Below, in pieces: positions 1 to 10,792 of a DNA stretch of 54,278 nt. The translations under genes were made by a program, and so were the position numbers. This DNA is from Fortiea sp. LEGE XX443 (GTDB lineage: Bacteria > Cyanobacteriota > Cyanobacteriia > Cyanobacteriales > Nostocaceae). Below the pieces are notes generated by a model. That model made no database searches. It saw only the letters and a program-made list of their open reading frames with translations, and was not told the origin of the DNA. The DNA lies in contig NZ_JADEXZ010000039.1 in assembly GCF_015206815.1 (NCBI RefSeq), positions 1-54,278 on the forward strand, in the 5' to 3' direction. Positions within the stretch are counted from its first letter, which is position 1, and each line of letters begins with the position of its first letter.

Positions 1-412
1 ACCGCAAAACTTTATGCTATTCCAAATCAGAACAAATGCTGAGATACTCGATTAAATTATTACTTCATTATTTAAAGTATAAAATTGTACCCATATAAAT
101 CAATTCATCTCTTCATTCAGCAACGCCGGTATTAAAAGTAGCTAAACGGGTGTTGCTGAATCATAGACTTTACTCCTTGGTGGTGTATTTGTTCGTTCTG
201 TTTGCAAACATCGCTAAATATCTCAATCACTCACATTAAATTAGTTTGAGATTGCAGAACCCCACTTTCTCAGAGAAAGCGGGGTTATATATTTATAGCA
301 GTAGCCAAGGCAGTGAGGACATCGGCCAATGATAAAACTCATGCACTAAAAGACTTTTAACCCTGTCACCTGTCACCTGTTCCCTGTCACCTCCTATAGC
401 TATTCACCAAAA
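1..412. other. Intergenic stretch without a gene
   Basis: No convincing coding frame is visible. The stretch holds one hairpin (listed separately) and, at 362-389, four tandem heptamers of the form CCTGTCA (one degenerate), typical of STRR repeats in filamentous cyanobacteria. Confidence 0.7.
258..286. terminator. Hairpin, probable terminator
   Basis: Bases 258-270 pair with 274-286 (six pairs, one A/C mismatch, then six more pairs) around a 3-base loop. A T/A-rich run follows on the plus strand. It could end a plus-strand gene lying left of the window. The stem also resembles common cyanobacterial intergenic palindromes, so the role is inferred. Confidence 0.5.
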
Positions 413-985
413 TCAAGGAACAAACCAAATAGCGGTACTAATCTCTAGCCTCTCTTCATTCCTTTCCTCCTCAAGTAGCGAATATGGTGCTTGAATTACA
501 AATGGCAGTTCTGCACCTATAAGGCCGCGTTGAATACGTTCTAATGTTTCATTAAAAACCACAAACAACGGATATATAGTGTTAGCCCCTTCACTTAAAA
601 CATGACTATGGCGAGGAGGCATTAACCACTCATAGTCTTGGTCTAAGCAAACTTGAGTTTGTCGCCAACGTCCCAATAAATCAGAAAAATCTTCATGGGG
701 ACGATGAATAAATATTAAAATTTCGGCTCCAGTTTTAATTTTCCATTCTGGATCGCACATTAATATTGCCATATCACAGGGTAAACAAGTTGCCTGTGGA
801 GCCGCTGAAACAGTATTACGCAGGCGAACAATAGGCAGAGGGATAGTAATGACACTTTCATCTGGGCGACGCAAACTAGGAATCATTTCTAGATATGGTC
901 TGTGTTGTTTGAGTAGAGCGATCGCCGCTTGATGATTGCTATACTCTGACAAGCTTGCTTCATAATGAGATTTTTGCACAGGCAT
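413..985 (-). CDS. Conserved-looking protein of unknown function
   Basis: A 190-residue protein that I do not recognise. It has no signal peptide and no membrane segment. It contains a CLPCD dipeptide-spaced Cys pair near residue 67 and ends in an acidic, Glu-rich stretch followed by TAIWFVP. It starts with ATG and lies 66 bases downstream of the pilC stop on the same strand, separated by a heptamer repeat array (995-1022). It may be transcribed with the pilus genes, but nothing in the sequence ties it to pili. Codon use looks like that of its neighbours. Confidence 0.6.
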   Translation of the reverse strand: MPVQKSHYEASLSEYSNHQAAIALLKQHRPYLEMIPSLRRPDESVITIPLPIVRLRNTVSAAPQATCLPCDMAILMCDPEWKIKTGAEILIFIHRPHEDFSDLLGRWRQTQVCLDQDYEWLMPPRHSHVLSEGANTIYPLFVVFNETLERIQRGLIGAELPFVIQAPYSLLEEERNEERLEISTAIWFVP

Positions 986-994
986 ATTTTATTA

Positions 995-1022
995 AGTATG
1001 AAGTGTGAAGTATGAAGTCTGA
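995..1022. repeat. STRR heptamer array
   Basis: Four tandem heptamers of the form AGTATGA (variants AGTGTGA, AGTCTGA) lie just upstream of the 413-985 gene, and an inverted copy of the unit follows at 1030-1039. The same unit recurs near 5823, 16431, 39947 and 44680. Confidence 0.85.
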
Positions 1023-1051
1023 AATATCAAACTTCATACTGCAAATTTTGG

Positions 1052-2275
1052 TTAGCCTAGATTTTCAAATACCTTGAATAGAGGCAGATACATCGCCAAG
1101 ATAATTGTACCAACCATGCCTCCTAAAACCACAATCATCACCGGTTCCAAAATACTGGTTAGTGCCTTTACAGCTTGCTCGACTTCATCTTCATAGAAAT
1201 CAGCAATTTTCATTAACATTGCATCTAATTCTCCAGTTTCTTCGCCAATACTAATCATTTGAATTGCCATAGGAGGAAAAACTTTCTCTTTTTGCAAAGC
1301 AATACTAATCATGCCCCCTTGTTGAATTTCTAAACGTGCTGCATCAATGGCGTTAGCAACAACTTGATTTCCTGATGTATCCCGCACAATTTCCAACGAG
1401 GTCAGAATTGGTACACCAGAGCGAGTCAGCGCACCAAAGGTACGACTAAAACGAGCAACAGAAGATTTTTGAATCAAATCACCAAATAACGGCATTTTTA
1501 GAGAAAGGCGATCGATAGTTTGACGACCAGCTGCTGTCTTGTAAAACTGCTTATAGGCAATTCCTAAACCTATTAGAAAACCTACGATTGCTAAAGACCA
1601 AAAACTTCTCAGAATTTCACTACAAATCATCAAAAATTGAGTTAGAGCAGGTAATTCAGTTCCTAAATCTTTAAAAATCCCAGCAAAAATGGGGATAAGA
1701 AAAACTGTCATCCCCACAAAAATACTAACAGCGATAAAACCCACAACAACCGGATAAGCTAATGCTGATTTAATTTGGTTTTGTAATCGGGCTACATCCT
1801 CTAATAACTTCGCTAAACGAGCTAATACTTCATCTAATACACCGCCCACTTCGCCAGCTTGAATCATACTCACATACAAACCATCAAAGCAGTCAGGATG
1901 TTTACGCATTGAATCAGAAAGATTGACACCGCTCTGCACATCATTACTAATGTCAATTAGCGCTTGTTTCATTTTAGGATTGGTACATTGATCGGACAGC
2001 ACGCCCAAACCTCTGACAATTGCGACCCCAGCATTCACCAAGGTAGCAAGTTGTCGGGAAAAAACTGCTTTTTCCTTAATCGGAACCTTAACAAATGAAT
2101 TCTTAATTTTTTTCAAGTCAAAGCTTCCTGAAAAGCCTTGAGATTGTTTGAGTTCTTGGACTACAAAACCTTTATCTCTGAGATTAGTACGGGCTTGCGC
2201 TAAGGAATCAGCAACAATTTTTTCTTTCCGAGATTTTCCTTGAGAATCCCGAATACGGGCAACGTAAGTTGGCAT
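1052..2275 (-). CDS. pilC: Type IV pilus inner-membrane platform protein PilC
   Basis: 407 residues, normal length for the GspF/PilC family. It is the inner-membrane platform on which the PilB and PilT ATPases act to extend and retract type IV pili, used in cyanobacteria for motility and DNA uptake. Two homologous T2SSF domains can be seen at about residues 70-195 and 275-397. Hydrophobic segments lie near 172-200, 222-240 and at the C-terminus. The segment VFSRQLATLVNAGV is the family hallmark at the start of the first domain, matched by FSRTFGALTRSGVPI in the second. It is the last of three co-directional genes pilB-pilT-pilC, about 280 bases after pilT, with a repeat element in that gap. 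Confidence 0.96.
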   Translation of the reverse strand: MPTYVARIRDSQGKSRKEKIVADSLAQARTNLRDKGFVVQELKQSQGFSGSFDLKKIKNSFVKVPIKEKAVFSRQLATLVNAGVAIVRGLGVLSDQCTNPKMKQALIDISNDVQSGVNLSDSMRKHPDCFDGLYVSMIQAGEVGGVLDEVLARLAKLLEDVARLQNQIKSALAYPVVVGFIAVSIFVGMTVFLIPIFAGIFKDLGTELPALTQFLMICSEILRSFWSLAIVGFLIGLGIAYKQFYKTAAGRQTIDRLSLKMPLFGDLIQKSSVARFSRTFGALTRSGVPILTSLEIVRDTSGNQVVANAIDAARLEIQQGGMISIALQKEKVFPPMAIQMISIGEETGELDAMLMKIADFYEDEVEQAVKALTSILEPVMIVVLGGMVGTIILAMYLPLFKVFENLG

Positions 2276-2364
2276 AGATTAAATAATTAAAAATTCAAAA
2301 TTTTAAATTTGCTTAAGAGGCAATAATCAATAGTCAATAGTTGTTTTGACTAATCACTATTACC

Positions 2365-2532
2365 GAAGAGGCAGAGGGGAAGGGGGCAGGGAGCAGGGGG
2401 AGCAAGCCCTTCCTCTCTGCGCGGAGCATGGGTAAGAAGCCCCGCTCTTCCAGGGCGCTCGGCTGGGGCGGGGTACAAGCTTTGTCCCAGTCTCTCCCCC
2501 CTGCTCCCCGCTCCCTGCTCCCCTGCTTCTTT
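2365..2532. repeat. GC-rich inverted-repeat element between pilT and pilC
   Basis: A G-rich left arm (about 2371-2405, units like GCAGGGAGCAGGGGG) is mirrored by a C-rich right arm (about 2495-2527, units like CTGCTCCCCGCTCCC). They flank a GC-rich centre holding smaller palindromes such as ACAAGCTTTGT. The base composition differs sharply from the AT-rich surroundings. The left-arm motif reappears at the window end (54254-54276). It looks like a dispersed non-coding element of Nostoc type. The open frame across it is low complexity and not a gene. Confidence 0.75.
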
Positions 2533-2558
2533 TGACCATTCTTAATCGAGGTGAAATT

Positions 2559-3680
2559 TTAGTGAGCTTTAGCAACTCCAGCACCAGGTTTTGCTCCTGT
2601 TGGTGTTGCAGTACCAATGAGACGTTGAATTTCATCCGGCTTGGAAGTCTTAGACATTGCCGCTTCAAAAGAAATATTTCCGGCTTTGTAATGATCTGCT
2701 AAAACCTTTTCCAGCGTTTGCATACCCAATTTACCGCCAGTCTGAATAGCTGAGTAAATTTGTGATGTTTTACCTTCTCGAATTAAGTTGGAAATAGCAG
2801 GAGTAACAATCAGAATTTCTTGAGCCATGACTCGACCATACTCACCTGGTTTGGGATTTTTCTTCGGTACTAAGGTCTGGCTAAATACTGCTACTAGGGA
2901 GTTAGACAACTGCACTCGTACTTGAGTTTGTCTTTCATGAGGGAAAACGTCGATAATCCGGTCAACTGTTTGGGCTGCGGAACTAGTATGCAGTGTTCCA
3001 AAAACCAAGTGTCCGGTTTCCGCTGCCGAAATTGCCAAAGAAATAGTTTCTAAATCCCGCATTTCTCCTACTAAGATGATATCTGGATCTTCCCGGAGGG
3101 CTGCTTTCAAGGCATTAGCAAAGCTCTTGGTATCTTCACCCAGTTGTCGTTGGTGAACCAAGCTTTTAATTGGTTCGTAGACAAATTCAATTGGGTCTTC
3201 CACAGTCAAAATATGCTCTGCCTTGGTGCGGTTAATCAAGTCAATAATTGCCGCTAGAGTAGTGGTTTTACCAGAACCTGTAGGGCCTGTCACCAGGATT
3301 AACCCTCTAGGCTTATCTGCCATTTCTCGCACCACATCTGGCAATCCTAATTTTTCAAAGTTAGGAATCTTAGAACTCAATGCCCGTAAACAAGCAGCGT
3401 AGGCTCCACGCTCTTTGTAAACATTCACCCGAAATCGAGCTAAACCCTTGACACCATAAGAACAATCTAACTCCCAGGTTTGTTCTAAAGTCTTACGCTG
3501 GGTATTATTGAGCATACTAAAGATTAATCTTTGGCATTGATCTGCTGTCAATGGTTGGTCGCCGATGGGAGTTAGTTTCCCACTAATGCGGAAATAGGGA
3601 GGCAAACCTGCGGATAAGTGTAGATCCGAGCCACCCATTTCAATCATTTGTTCCATCAAGTCTTCAATCATCATTTCCAT
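2559..3680 (-). CDS. pilT: Type IV pilus retraction ATPase PilT
   Basis: Hexameric ATPase that powers pilus retraction (twitching). With the chosen start it is 373 residues, the usual PilT length. Walker A GPTGSGKTT lies at about residue 131, followed by the Asp box, Walker B and the typical GEMRDLETI. The C-terminal region carries the AIRCG-type position in altered form (SNLIREGKTSQI). An upstream in-frame codon exists at 3785 but would overlap pilB. The ATG at 3680 has a good AAGGAAG ribosome site seven bases upstream and the family N-terminus MEMMIEDLMEQMIEMGGSD. It follows pilB by 35 bases. The C-terminus is extended by an Ala/Gly/Pro-rich tail. Confidence 0.96.
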   Translation of the reverse strand: MEMMIEDLMEQMIEMGGSDLHLSAGLPPYFRISGKLTPIGDQPLTADQCQRLIFSMLNNTQRKTLEQTWELDCSYGVKGLARFRVNVYKERGAYAACLRALSSKIPNFEKLGLPDVVREMADKPRGLILVTGPTGSGKTTTLAAIIDLINRTKAEHILTVEDPIEFVYEPIKSLVHQRQLGEDTKSFANALKAALREDPDIILVGEMRDLETISLAISAAETGHLVFGTLHTSSAAQTVDRIIDVFPHERQTQVRVQLSNSLVAVFSQTLVPKKNPKPGEYGRVMAQEILIVTPAISNLIREGKTSQIYSAIQTGGKLGMQTLEKVLADHYKAGNISFEAAMSKTSKPDEIQRLIGTATPTGAKPGAGVAKAH

Positions 3681-3715
3681 AGTTCTGCTTCCTTTTGTGA
3701 TTTTTGGACTATTGA

Positions 3716-5728
3716 CTAATCTTGAAATCTTGGTGTCATACAGTAGGGACAATCCAACCATTCCGGCTGAAGTTCGGCACTGCAAGTCCGACAGGTAAGG
3801 CCGCTCTTACGTTTAGCTTTCAACTCTGCTTCTAAACCTGTATCTGTAAATGTCACCCGATCAACTTCTTCTAAAGTGGTGGTTCCTTGACGCACTAAAT
3901 CTAAGCTGTAGGCCAACAAGGTTTTCATGCCTTCTTCTACAGCAACTTCTTTAATACGTTCTGTGGGTGCTTCTTGGTTGATCAAGGTTTGCAAATTTTC
4001 GGTGACGCGCATGACTTCATAAACACCACATCGTCCCCGATAACCACCACCACTACAAGTTGGGCAAACATGATTTTTGGCTTTGGCTTCTGCTAAAGCT
4101 TCTGCGGTTAAGGTATTGGCTTTGTAGAACGTGAGTTCTACATCACCAGAAGCAGATAGACCATAGCGAGCTAGTTCTTCGGGAGTGGGAGTATAAGGAA
4201 TGCGACAGTCAGAACACACACGCCGGACTAAGCGTTGTGCCAACACACCAATTAAAGAACTAGAAACCATGAATGGCTCAATGCCCATTTCTCCCAAACG
4301 AGCGATCGCACCAGGAGCATCGTTGGTGTGTAAGGTAGTTAATACTAAGTGACCTGTCAAAGCAGCCTCAATCGCTGTTTTTGCGGTTTCTTTATCCCGC
4401 GTTTCACCCACTAGCAACACATCTGGGTCTTGCCGCAAGAAAGCCCGCAACGCTGTGGCAAAATCCAGTCCTTTTTCCCGAATTACCTGTACTTGGGTAA
4501 TCCCTGGCAAACTATATTCAATCGGATCTTCGACAGTACTGATATTAATTCCGGGCGAGTTTTTTTCTGCTAATGCTGAATACAGCGAAGTAGTTTTACC
4601 AGAACCCGTTGGCCCAGTTACCAAAATCAACCCAAAGGGGCGACTGACCATCTCCTGGACAATTTCCAATGTTTCTGGATCAGTGATTAACTTATTCAAT
4701 CCAAGTTGAGTAGAAGAGTTATCCAAAATCCGCAGTACGACCTTTTCCCCGTAACGACTGGGCAAAGTATTAACGCGGAAATCCACCTTCCTTCCTTCAA
4801 ACATCCGGCGAATGCGACCGTCTTGAGGTAAACGCCGTTCGGCAATATCTAGGTTGGCGATAATTTTAAATCGGGCTGTGACAGCAGGAATGATTTTTTT
4901 CGGCAGTTCGGGAAAAGCTTCATTCAGTACACCATCCTTACGAAAACGGATGCGTAAGTTTTCTTCTTGCGGTTCGATGTGAATATCAGAAACTTTCTCA
5001 TGCAAAGCTTTGGCAAGAATTCTATTCACAAGGCTGATGACTGGGGCATCCTCTGCACCTTTCATAGCTGCCCCCAAGTCAGCCTCCATATCCTCAGGGG
5101 CATCTTCTAAATCAAGATTGCCAAGATTTTCTAAATCTTGATTGATATCTGTAAACTTTTCTTGCTCCAGATGCTTTTGCTTGACAGCCATCTCATCTAA
5201 AAACTGGTTGATGAGTTGCTGATAGTCTTCTTGGGTAATCACCATGCGCTGTAACGCCAAACCTTGTGGGCGCAAGATGCGATTTAGGTCATCAGATGCT
5301 TCTAAGTTATCTGGATCGACCATCGCCACCAAAACACTGGGTGGGTTTTGGTCTTCGCTTTTGGATAGGGGTACTAAGCGATGGCGACGACAAATATCTA
5401 CTGGGATGAGGGTTTCAATTAAGCTCCCGACATTCGTACTGCCAATGTTGTTGACTTCCGGATCAAGGAATTCAACCCCGTATAGTATTTTAAGTTCAAA
5501 TAATTGTTGTTTTTTATACTGTCTGAGAAATTCAGGTGATAGTTGTCGCCCAGTGATCGACTCCAGCACTTCCGTCAGGGGCCTGCCAGATTTGCGACTT
5601 TCAATCAGAGCCTGTCTCATCTGTTCGCTATTAACATAGCCAGATTGCACTAGCTTACTGCCGAATGGCGAAAATTCTGTTCGGGTCGTGAGCGCGGTAC
5701 TACGCCTTTGCGGGGACGATTGAGTCAT
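3716..5728 (-). CDS. pilB: Type IV pilus extension ATPase PilB (GspE family)
   Basis: 670 residues. It is the cytoplasmic motor for pilus assembly. An MshEN-type N-terminal domain covers about residues 20-180. An acidic linker at about 190-225 leads to the ATPase core. Walker A GPTGSGKTTS is near residue 372, followed by the Asp box, Walker B (DPDVLLVGETRD) and a His box. The expected tetra-Cys zinc site is present (VCSDC ... CPTCSGGG). An additional Cys pair set, C646-C649 and C660-C663, forms a small zinc-ribbon-like tail at the extreme C-terminus. First gene of the pilB-pilT-pilC unit and divergent from grpE. Confidence 0.96.
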   Translation of the reverse strand: MTQSSPQRRSTALTTRTEFSPFGSKLVQSGYVNSEQMRQALIESRKSGRPLTEVLESITGRQLSPEFLRQYKKQQLFELKILYGVEFLDPEVNNIGSTNVGSLIETLIPVDICRRHRLVPLSKSEDQNPPSVLVAMVDPDNLEASDDLNRILRPQGLALQRMVITQEDYQQLINQFLDEMAVKQKHLEQEKFTDINQDLENLGNLDLEDAPEDMEADLGAAMKGAEDAPVISLVNRILAKALHEKVSDIHIEPQEENLRIRFRKDGVLNEAFPELPKKIIPAVTARFKIIANLDIAERRLPQDGRIRRMFEGRKVDFRVNTLPSRYGEKVVLRILDNSSTQLGLNKLITDPETLEIVQEMVSRPFGLILVTGPTGSGKTTSLYSALAEKNSPGINISTVEDPIEYSLPGITQVQVIREKGLDFATALRAFLRQDPDVLLVGETRDKETAKTAIEAALTGHLVLTTLHTNDAPGAIARLGEMGIEPFMVSSSLIGVLAQRLVRRVCSDCRIPYTPTPEELARYGLSASGDVELTFYKANTLTAEALAEAKAKNHVCPTCSGGGYRGRCGVYEVMRVTENLQTLINQEAPTERIKEVAVEEGMKTLLAYSLDLVRQGTTTLEEVDRVTFTDTGLEAELKAKRKSGLTCRTCSAELQPEWLDCPYCMTPRFQD

Positions 5729-5822
5729 AGGTGAGCAATTATTGGGGAAAACCTCTGCTTAAAGTATTCCCAACCTGTGGCACAGAATTTTCATTTAAAC
5801 TTAATAAAATTCCAATTGAATT

Positions 5823-5866
5823 ATGAAGTGTAAAATATGAAGTCTGAAATTAATACTTCATACTTT
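5823..5866. repeat. STRR-like heptamer repeat between pilB and grpE
   Basis: Degenerate copies of the AGTATGA/AGTCTGA heptamer unit are followed by an inverted copy (ACTTCATACTTT), giving a weak hairpin in the divergent pilB/grpE promoter gap. The rest of this 296-base gap shows no operator I could identify. No CIRCE element (TTAGCACTC/GAGTGCTAA) is present. Confidence 0.6.
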
Positions 5867-6024
5867 AGCTTTGAGCGTTCGGATTCCCGTCCTTAGAGGG
5901 TATACGCTAAGATATTCACCATTTGCCACAATAAAATGACGGTGATATTACTTCCAGAACAATATTGTCCATAAAATCTACCCCTGTGGTGATTTATTGT
6001 CCTCAAGAGTATCTGGAATAGACA

Positions 6025-6774
6025 ATGATGGACGAAAATAAACAGGTAAACAATACAAGCCAGCAATTGGGTGAACCAACAGAGGTAAAGCAAGAAATGA
6101 TGAGCGACTCCCCAGCCCAAATGAACTCCCACGAATCTGGCAGCGAAGTTACTGAGAAAGTGGCAGCCACAAGCAATGTATCAGGAGATACGGCTGCGCT
6201 CAATCAAGAAGATGGCTTCGCTGTAACGGATAAGACGGAAACAGACACAGCTGCTTTGACAGAACTGACTCAACAAATTGAGTCTCTCAAAGCCCAGGTA
6301 GAAGAACGTAGTACTCAGTACATGCGGATAGCCGCAGATTTTGAAAATCACCGCAAGCGTACTAGCAAAGAAAAAGAAGAGCTAGACGTACAGGTGAAGC
6401 GGAACACAATTCTAGAATTATTGCCAGTGGTCGATAATTTTGAGCGGGCGCGAGCGCACCTCAAGCCACAAACTGAAGGCGAGATGACAATTCACAAAAG
6501 TTATCAAGGAGTTTATAAACAATTAGTGGATTCTTTAAAACGCCTGGGAGTATCACCTATGCGTCCTGAAAACGAACAGTTTGATCCCAACCTCCACGAA
6601 GCAGTAATGCGGGAACCTACGGATGAACATCCGGAAGGAACAGTGTTAGAAGAGTTAGTACGCGGATATTATATAGGCGATCGCGTGCTGCGTCATGCAA
6701 TGGTTAAGGTGGCTGCTCCTAAGGAGGATACACCGCCTGCACAAGAAGATCAGTCGAGTTCAGCCAACAGTTAA
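6025..6774 (+). CDS. grpE: Nucleotide exchange factor GrpE
   Basis: 249 residues. GrpE releases ADP from DnaK to reset the chaperone cycle. The first about 75 residues are a polar, Ser/Thr/Glu-rich disordered tail. A coiled coil (about 80-125, [20 protein letters not shown]) leads into the GrpE core, with the family segment [19 protein letters not shown] and the C-terminal beta domain ([30 protein letters not shown]). Two adjacent ATG codons open the frame. First gene of the grpE-dnaK-dnaJ chaperone cluster; dnaK follows by about 200 bases that contain AAAGTTAAAAGT-type short repeats. Confidence 0.97.
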   Translation: MMDENKQVNNTSQQLGEPTEVKQEMMSDSPAQMNSHESGSEVTEKVAATSNVSGDTAALNQEDGFAVTDKTETDTAALTELTQQIESLKAQVEERSTQYMRIAADFENHRKRTSKEKEELDVQVKRNTILELLPVVDNFERARAHLKPQTEGEMTIHKSYQGVYKQLVDSLKRLGVSPMRPENEQFDPNLHEAVMREPTDEHPEGTVLEELVRGYYIGDRVLRHAMVKVAAPKEDTPPAQEDQSSSANS

Positions 6775-6978
6775 GCTGTATTTGCTCGCCTTACTTCAAG
6801 TAAAAAGTTAAAAGTAAAAAGTCAAAACCAATCATGCTTTTAACTTTTGATTTTGATGTTCTAGAAGGAAGGATGTAAGGGTGTCTGGGTTTTCACTTGC
6901 ACCCTTACGCTTGATTGATTGCCAGTAAATATCCCGTACAACACCACGGCAAAAGCATTCAGTACAAATACTGTAAGT

Positions 6979-8940
6979 ATGGGAAAAGTTATTGGGATCG
7001 ACTTAGGCACGACTAACAGTTGCGTCGCAGTCTTAGAAGGTGGTCAACCCCTTGTCATCTCTAATTCTGAAGGCGGACGAACCACTCCTAGTATTGTAGG
7101 ATTTGGCAAGGGTGGCGATCGCTTAGTCGGTCAGCTGGCAAAACGCCAAGCCGTAACTAACGCCGAAAATACAATCTACAGTATCAAGCGATTCATTGGT
7201 CGACGTTGGGAAGATACACAAGAAGAACGCGATCGCGTTCCTTACAATTGTGTCAAAGGTCGAGATGAAACTGTTGATGTTCATATTCGCGGCAAAAATT
7301 ACACCCCTCAAGAAATCTCTGCCATGATTCTGCAAAAATTAAAGCAGGACGCAGAAAATTTCTTAGGTGAATCTGTAACACAAGCAGTAATTACCGTACC
7401 AGCATATTTCACCGATGCCCAAAGGCAAGCAACTAAAGATGCTGGGACAATCGCCGGTCTAGAAGTTCTCCGAATCATCAACGAACCAACGGCAGCTGCT
7501 TTAGCCTTTGGATTGGATAAGCAAGATCAAGAACAGCTAATTTTAGTCTTTGACTTGGGCGGTGGTACTTTCGATGTCTCCATTCTACAACTAGGAGATG
7601 GAGTATTTGAAGTCAAAGCAACCAGTGGGAACAATCAACTTGGTGGTGATGACTTCGATAACTGTATTGTCCGCTGGATGATTGAACGCTTCCAGGAACA
7701 AGAAAAAATTAACCTTGCCCAAGACAAGATGGCTTTGCAACGTTTGCGAGAAGCAGCAGAAAAGGCCAAAATTGAACTCTCCAGTATGGCAAGTACCTCG
7801 ATCAACTTGCCTTTTATCACGGCTAACGAATCTGGCCCGAAGCATCTAGAGATGGAACTAAGCCGCTCTAAATTTGAGGAACTGGCAACCCATTTGATTG
7901 AGGCTACCATCGAACCGATGATTCAATCCCTCAAAGATGCTGACCTCAAACCACAAAACATAGACCGGATTATTTTAGTTGGCGGTTCTACGCGTATTCC
8001 CGCAGTTCAAAACGCCCTGATCAAATTTTTTAATGGCAAAGCGCCCGATCGCTCTATTAATCCTGATGAAGCTGTAGCGCTGGGAGCCGCAATTCAAGCT
8101 GGAGTTCTCGGCGGCGAAGTTGATAATCTCTTGCTATTAGATGTTACTCCCTTATCTTTGGGTATTGAAACCCTAGGGGAAGTATTTACTAAAATTATCG
8201 AGCGCAATACCACAATTCCGACAAGCAAGTCCCAAGTTTTTTCCACTGCGATTGATGGGCAAACTTCGGTAGAAATTCATGTTCTCCAAGGGGAACGGGC
8301 AATGGCGCGGGATAATAAAAGTCTGGGTAAGTTTTTGTTGGCAGGAATTCCCCCTGCGCCTCGTGGTGTACCGCAAATTGAAGTATCTTTTGAAATCGAT
8401 GTTAACGGTATCCTCAAGGTTTCCGCCCAAGATAAAGGCACAGGTAGAGAGCAGAGCATTCGGATTACTAATACGGGTGGTTTAAGTTCTAACGAAGTCG
8501 AACGGATGCGACAAGAAGCCGAAGTGTTTGCGGAAGAAGACAAAAAACGCAAGGAATTTGTTGATCTCAAAAACCAAGCTGATAATCTGTTAATCAGTTA
8601 CGAATCAACCTTGAAGGACAATGCCAACTTTATTGGCGACCAGATGAAAACTTTAGCCAATGAAAAATTTGTCCAACTTCAAGCTGTAATGACTAACTCC
8701 GGTATTTCTCTGCAAGAATTTCAAAATTGCTTGGATGATTTCCAGCAAACTTTGTTTGCGATCGGATCTGATGTGTACAACCGCGCTAATAGCCAAAATA
8801 CTGATGAGGTTGAAGAAGTTTCCGAGTCCGTATTGACATCTGAATTAGAAAATCCTGTCAATGGAACTGTTATACCACAGTTTAATTTTGATTTTGATGA
8901 GGAAATGACCGCACAAGCTGATTATGAGGCGATAGACTAA
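6979..8940 (+). CDS. dnaK: Hsp70 chaperone DnaK
   Basis: 653 residues from the ATG at 6979 ([18 protein letters not shown]). The frame is open to a TTG at 6919, but those extra 20 residues are not family-like. Nucleotide-binding domain with phosphate-1 GIDLGTTNS, phosphate-2 [12 protein letters not shown] and adenosine GGSTRIPAV motifs. The linker [15 protein letters not shown] precedes the beta substrate domain. The helical lid is followed by a tail ending [15 protein letters not shown], lacking the classic conserved acidic DnaK C-terminus. Cyanobacteria keep several DnaK paralogues, and this tail suggests a specialised one rather than the main heat-shock copy (inference). GrpE and DnaJ partners flank it. 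Confidence 0.96.
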   Translation: MGKVIGIDLGTTNSCVAVLEGGQPLVISNSEGGRTTPSIVGFGKGGDRLVGQLAKRQAVTNAENTIYSIKRFIGRRWEDTQEERDRVPYNCVKGRDETVDVHIRGKNYTPQEISAMILQKLKQDAENFLGESVTQAVITVPAYFTDAQRQATKDAGTIAGLEVLRIINEPTAAALAFGLDKQDQEQLILVFDLGGGTFDVSILQLGDGVFEVKATSGNNQLGGDDFDNCIVRWMIERFQEQEKINLAQDKMALQRLREAAEKAKIELSSMASTSINLPFITANESGPKHLEMELSRSKFEELATHLIEATIEPMIQSLKDADLKPQNIDRIILVGGSTRIPAVQNALIKFFNGKAPDRSINPDEAVALGAAIQAGVLGGEVDNLLLLDVTPLSLGIETLGEVFTKIIERNTTIPTSKSQVFSTAIDGQTSVEIHVLQGERAMARDNKSLGKFLLAGIPPAPRGVPQIEVSFEIDVNGILKVSAQDKGTGREQSIRITNTGGLSSNEVERMRQEAEVFAEEDKKRKEFVDLKNQADNLLISYESTLKDNANFIGDQMKTLANEKFVQLQAVMTNSGISLQEFQNCLDDFQQTLFAIGSDVYNRANSQNTDEVEEVSESVLTSELENPVNGTVIPQFNFDFDEEMTAQADYEAID

Positions 8941-9300
8941 GGAATGAAGGATGAAGTACGAAATATGAAATTTCAGCCTTCATCTCCTCTGATTCACCCT
9001 TAAATAATGTCTTACTACAGATGTGATGTATTACAAATGGGGGGTTTTCCACACCTAAGGGTGCGGGTAGCCCCTCTAGTTTATAGACAGGGTTTTACCT
9101 GACACGTAGCACAATTGTAAAAGAGACAGCCAACTCGACAGCAAGGGATTCCGACATCTGGTGACTCTGCTGTTAACACTCGTTAATACTTCTCCTTTCC
9201 CAGGAAAAAGCAAATGTTGCTCAATATTTGATTTGCTGGTGATTTTTATAAAAGGTACAATCAATTATTAATAAAAATTAATCTATGCCTTCTATCTTAA

Positions 9301-9324
9301 AAAAGTGCTGTTAGCGGTAGCGGG
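9301..9324. repeat. Dispersed repeat copy (GTGCTGTTAGCGGTAGCGGG)
   Basis: This stretch is an exact reverse complement of 18930-18953 inside the ABC transporter ATPase gene. A short palindrome (CGGG...CCCG) follows at 9321-9336. It belongs to the dispersed palindromic repeats seen elsewhere in the window. Confidence 0.85.
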
Positions 9325-9362
9325 ATGTTTAGCCCGTGCCAAGTAAAAAGACTAGCCTCTAG

Positions 9363-10534
<1,172 letters not shown>

Positions 10535-10535
<1 letters not shown>

Positions 10536-10792
10536 TGAGTTTATCTTCCGTATCTACTCCTGATGCTCAACTTGATTTGCGCGGTACTCCTTGCCCGATT
10601 AATTTCGTGCGGACAAAACTCCGCCTGGAAAAAATGCCCCTAGGCGGTTTACTGGAAGTATGGCTTGATCCCGGAGAACCAATCGAGCAAGTACCTGATA
10701 GTTTGACTATGGCGGGCTATCAGGTAGAACAAATTACAGACTGTACTGGTTATTTTTCTTTGTTAGTTCGCCGTCCGGCCGCTAACCAATGA
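10535..10792 (+). CDS. TusA/YedF-family sulfur-carrier-like protein
   Basis: 85 residues. The small alpha/beta fold family of TusA, SirA and YedF carries a persulfide on the Cys of a CPxP motif. Here the motif reads LDLRGTPCPINFVRTKL, so the Cys and first Pro are present but the second Pro is Ile. It starts at the last base of the dnaJ stop codon and its own stop overlaps the rsgA start (ATGA), so it is coupled on both sides. A role in tRNA thiolation or sulfur transfer is possible but not shown by the sequence. The position between dnaJ and rsgA hints at translation or folding work (inference). Confidence 0.85.

Noticed and set aside
362-389. CRISPR-like repeats
   Set aside because: Repeat units are 7 bases in direct tandem without spacers, so these are STRR arrays; no CRISPR array or cas gene was seen in the window.
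2360-2668. 102-codon open frame on the minus strand
   Set aside because: It runs through the GC-rich inverted-repeat element and overlaps the pilT end; the peptide is low complexity (Gly/Arg/Pro/Ser).
5729-6024. Possible CIRCE heat-shock operator upstream of grpE
   Set aside because: No TTAGCACTC-N9-GAGTGCTAA or close variant is present.
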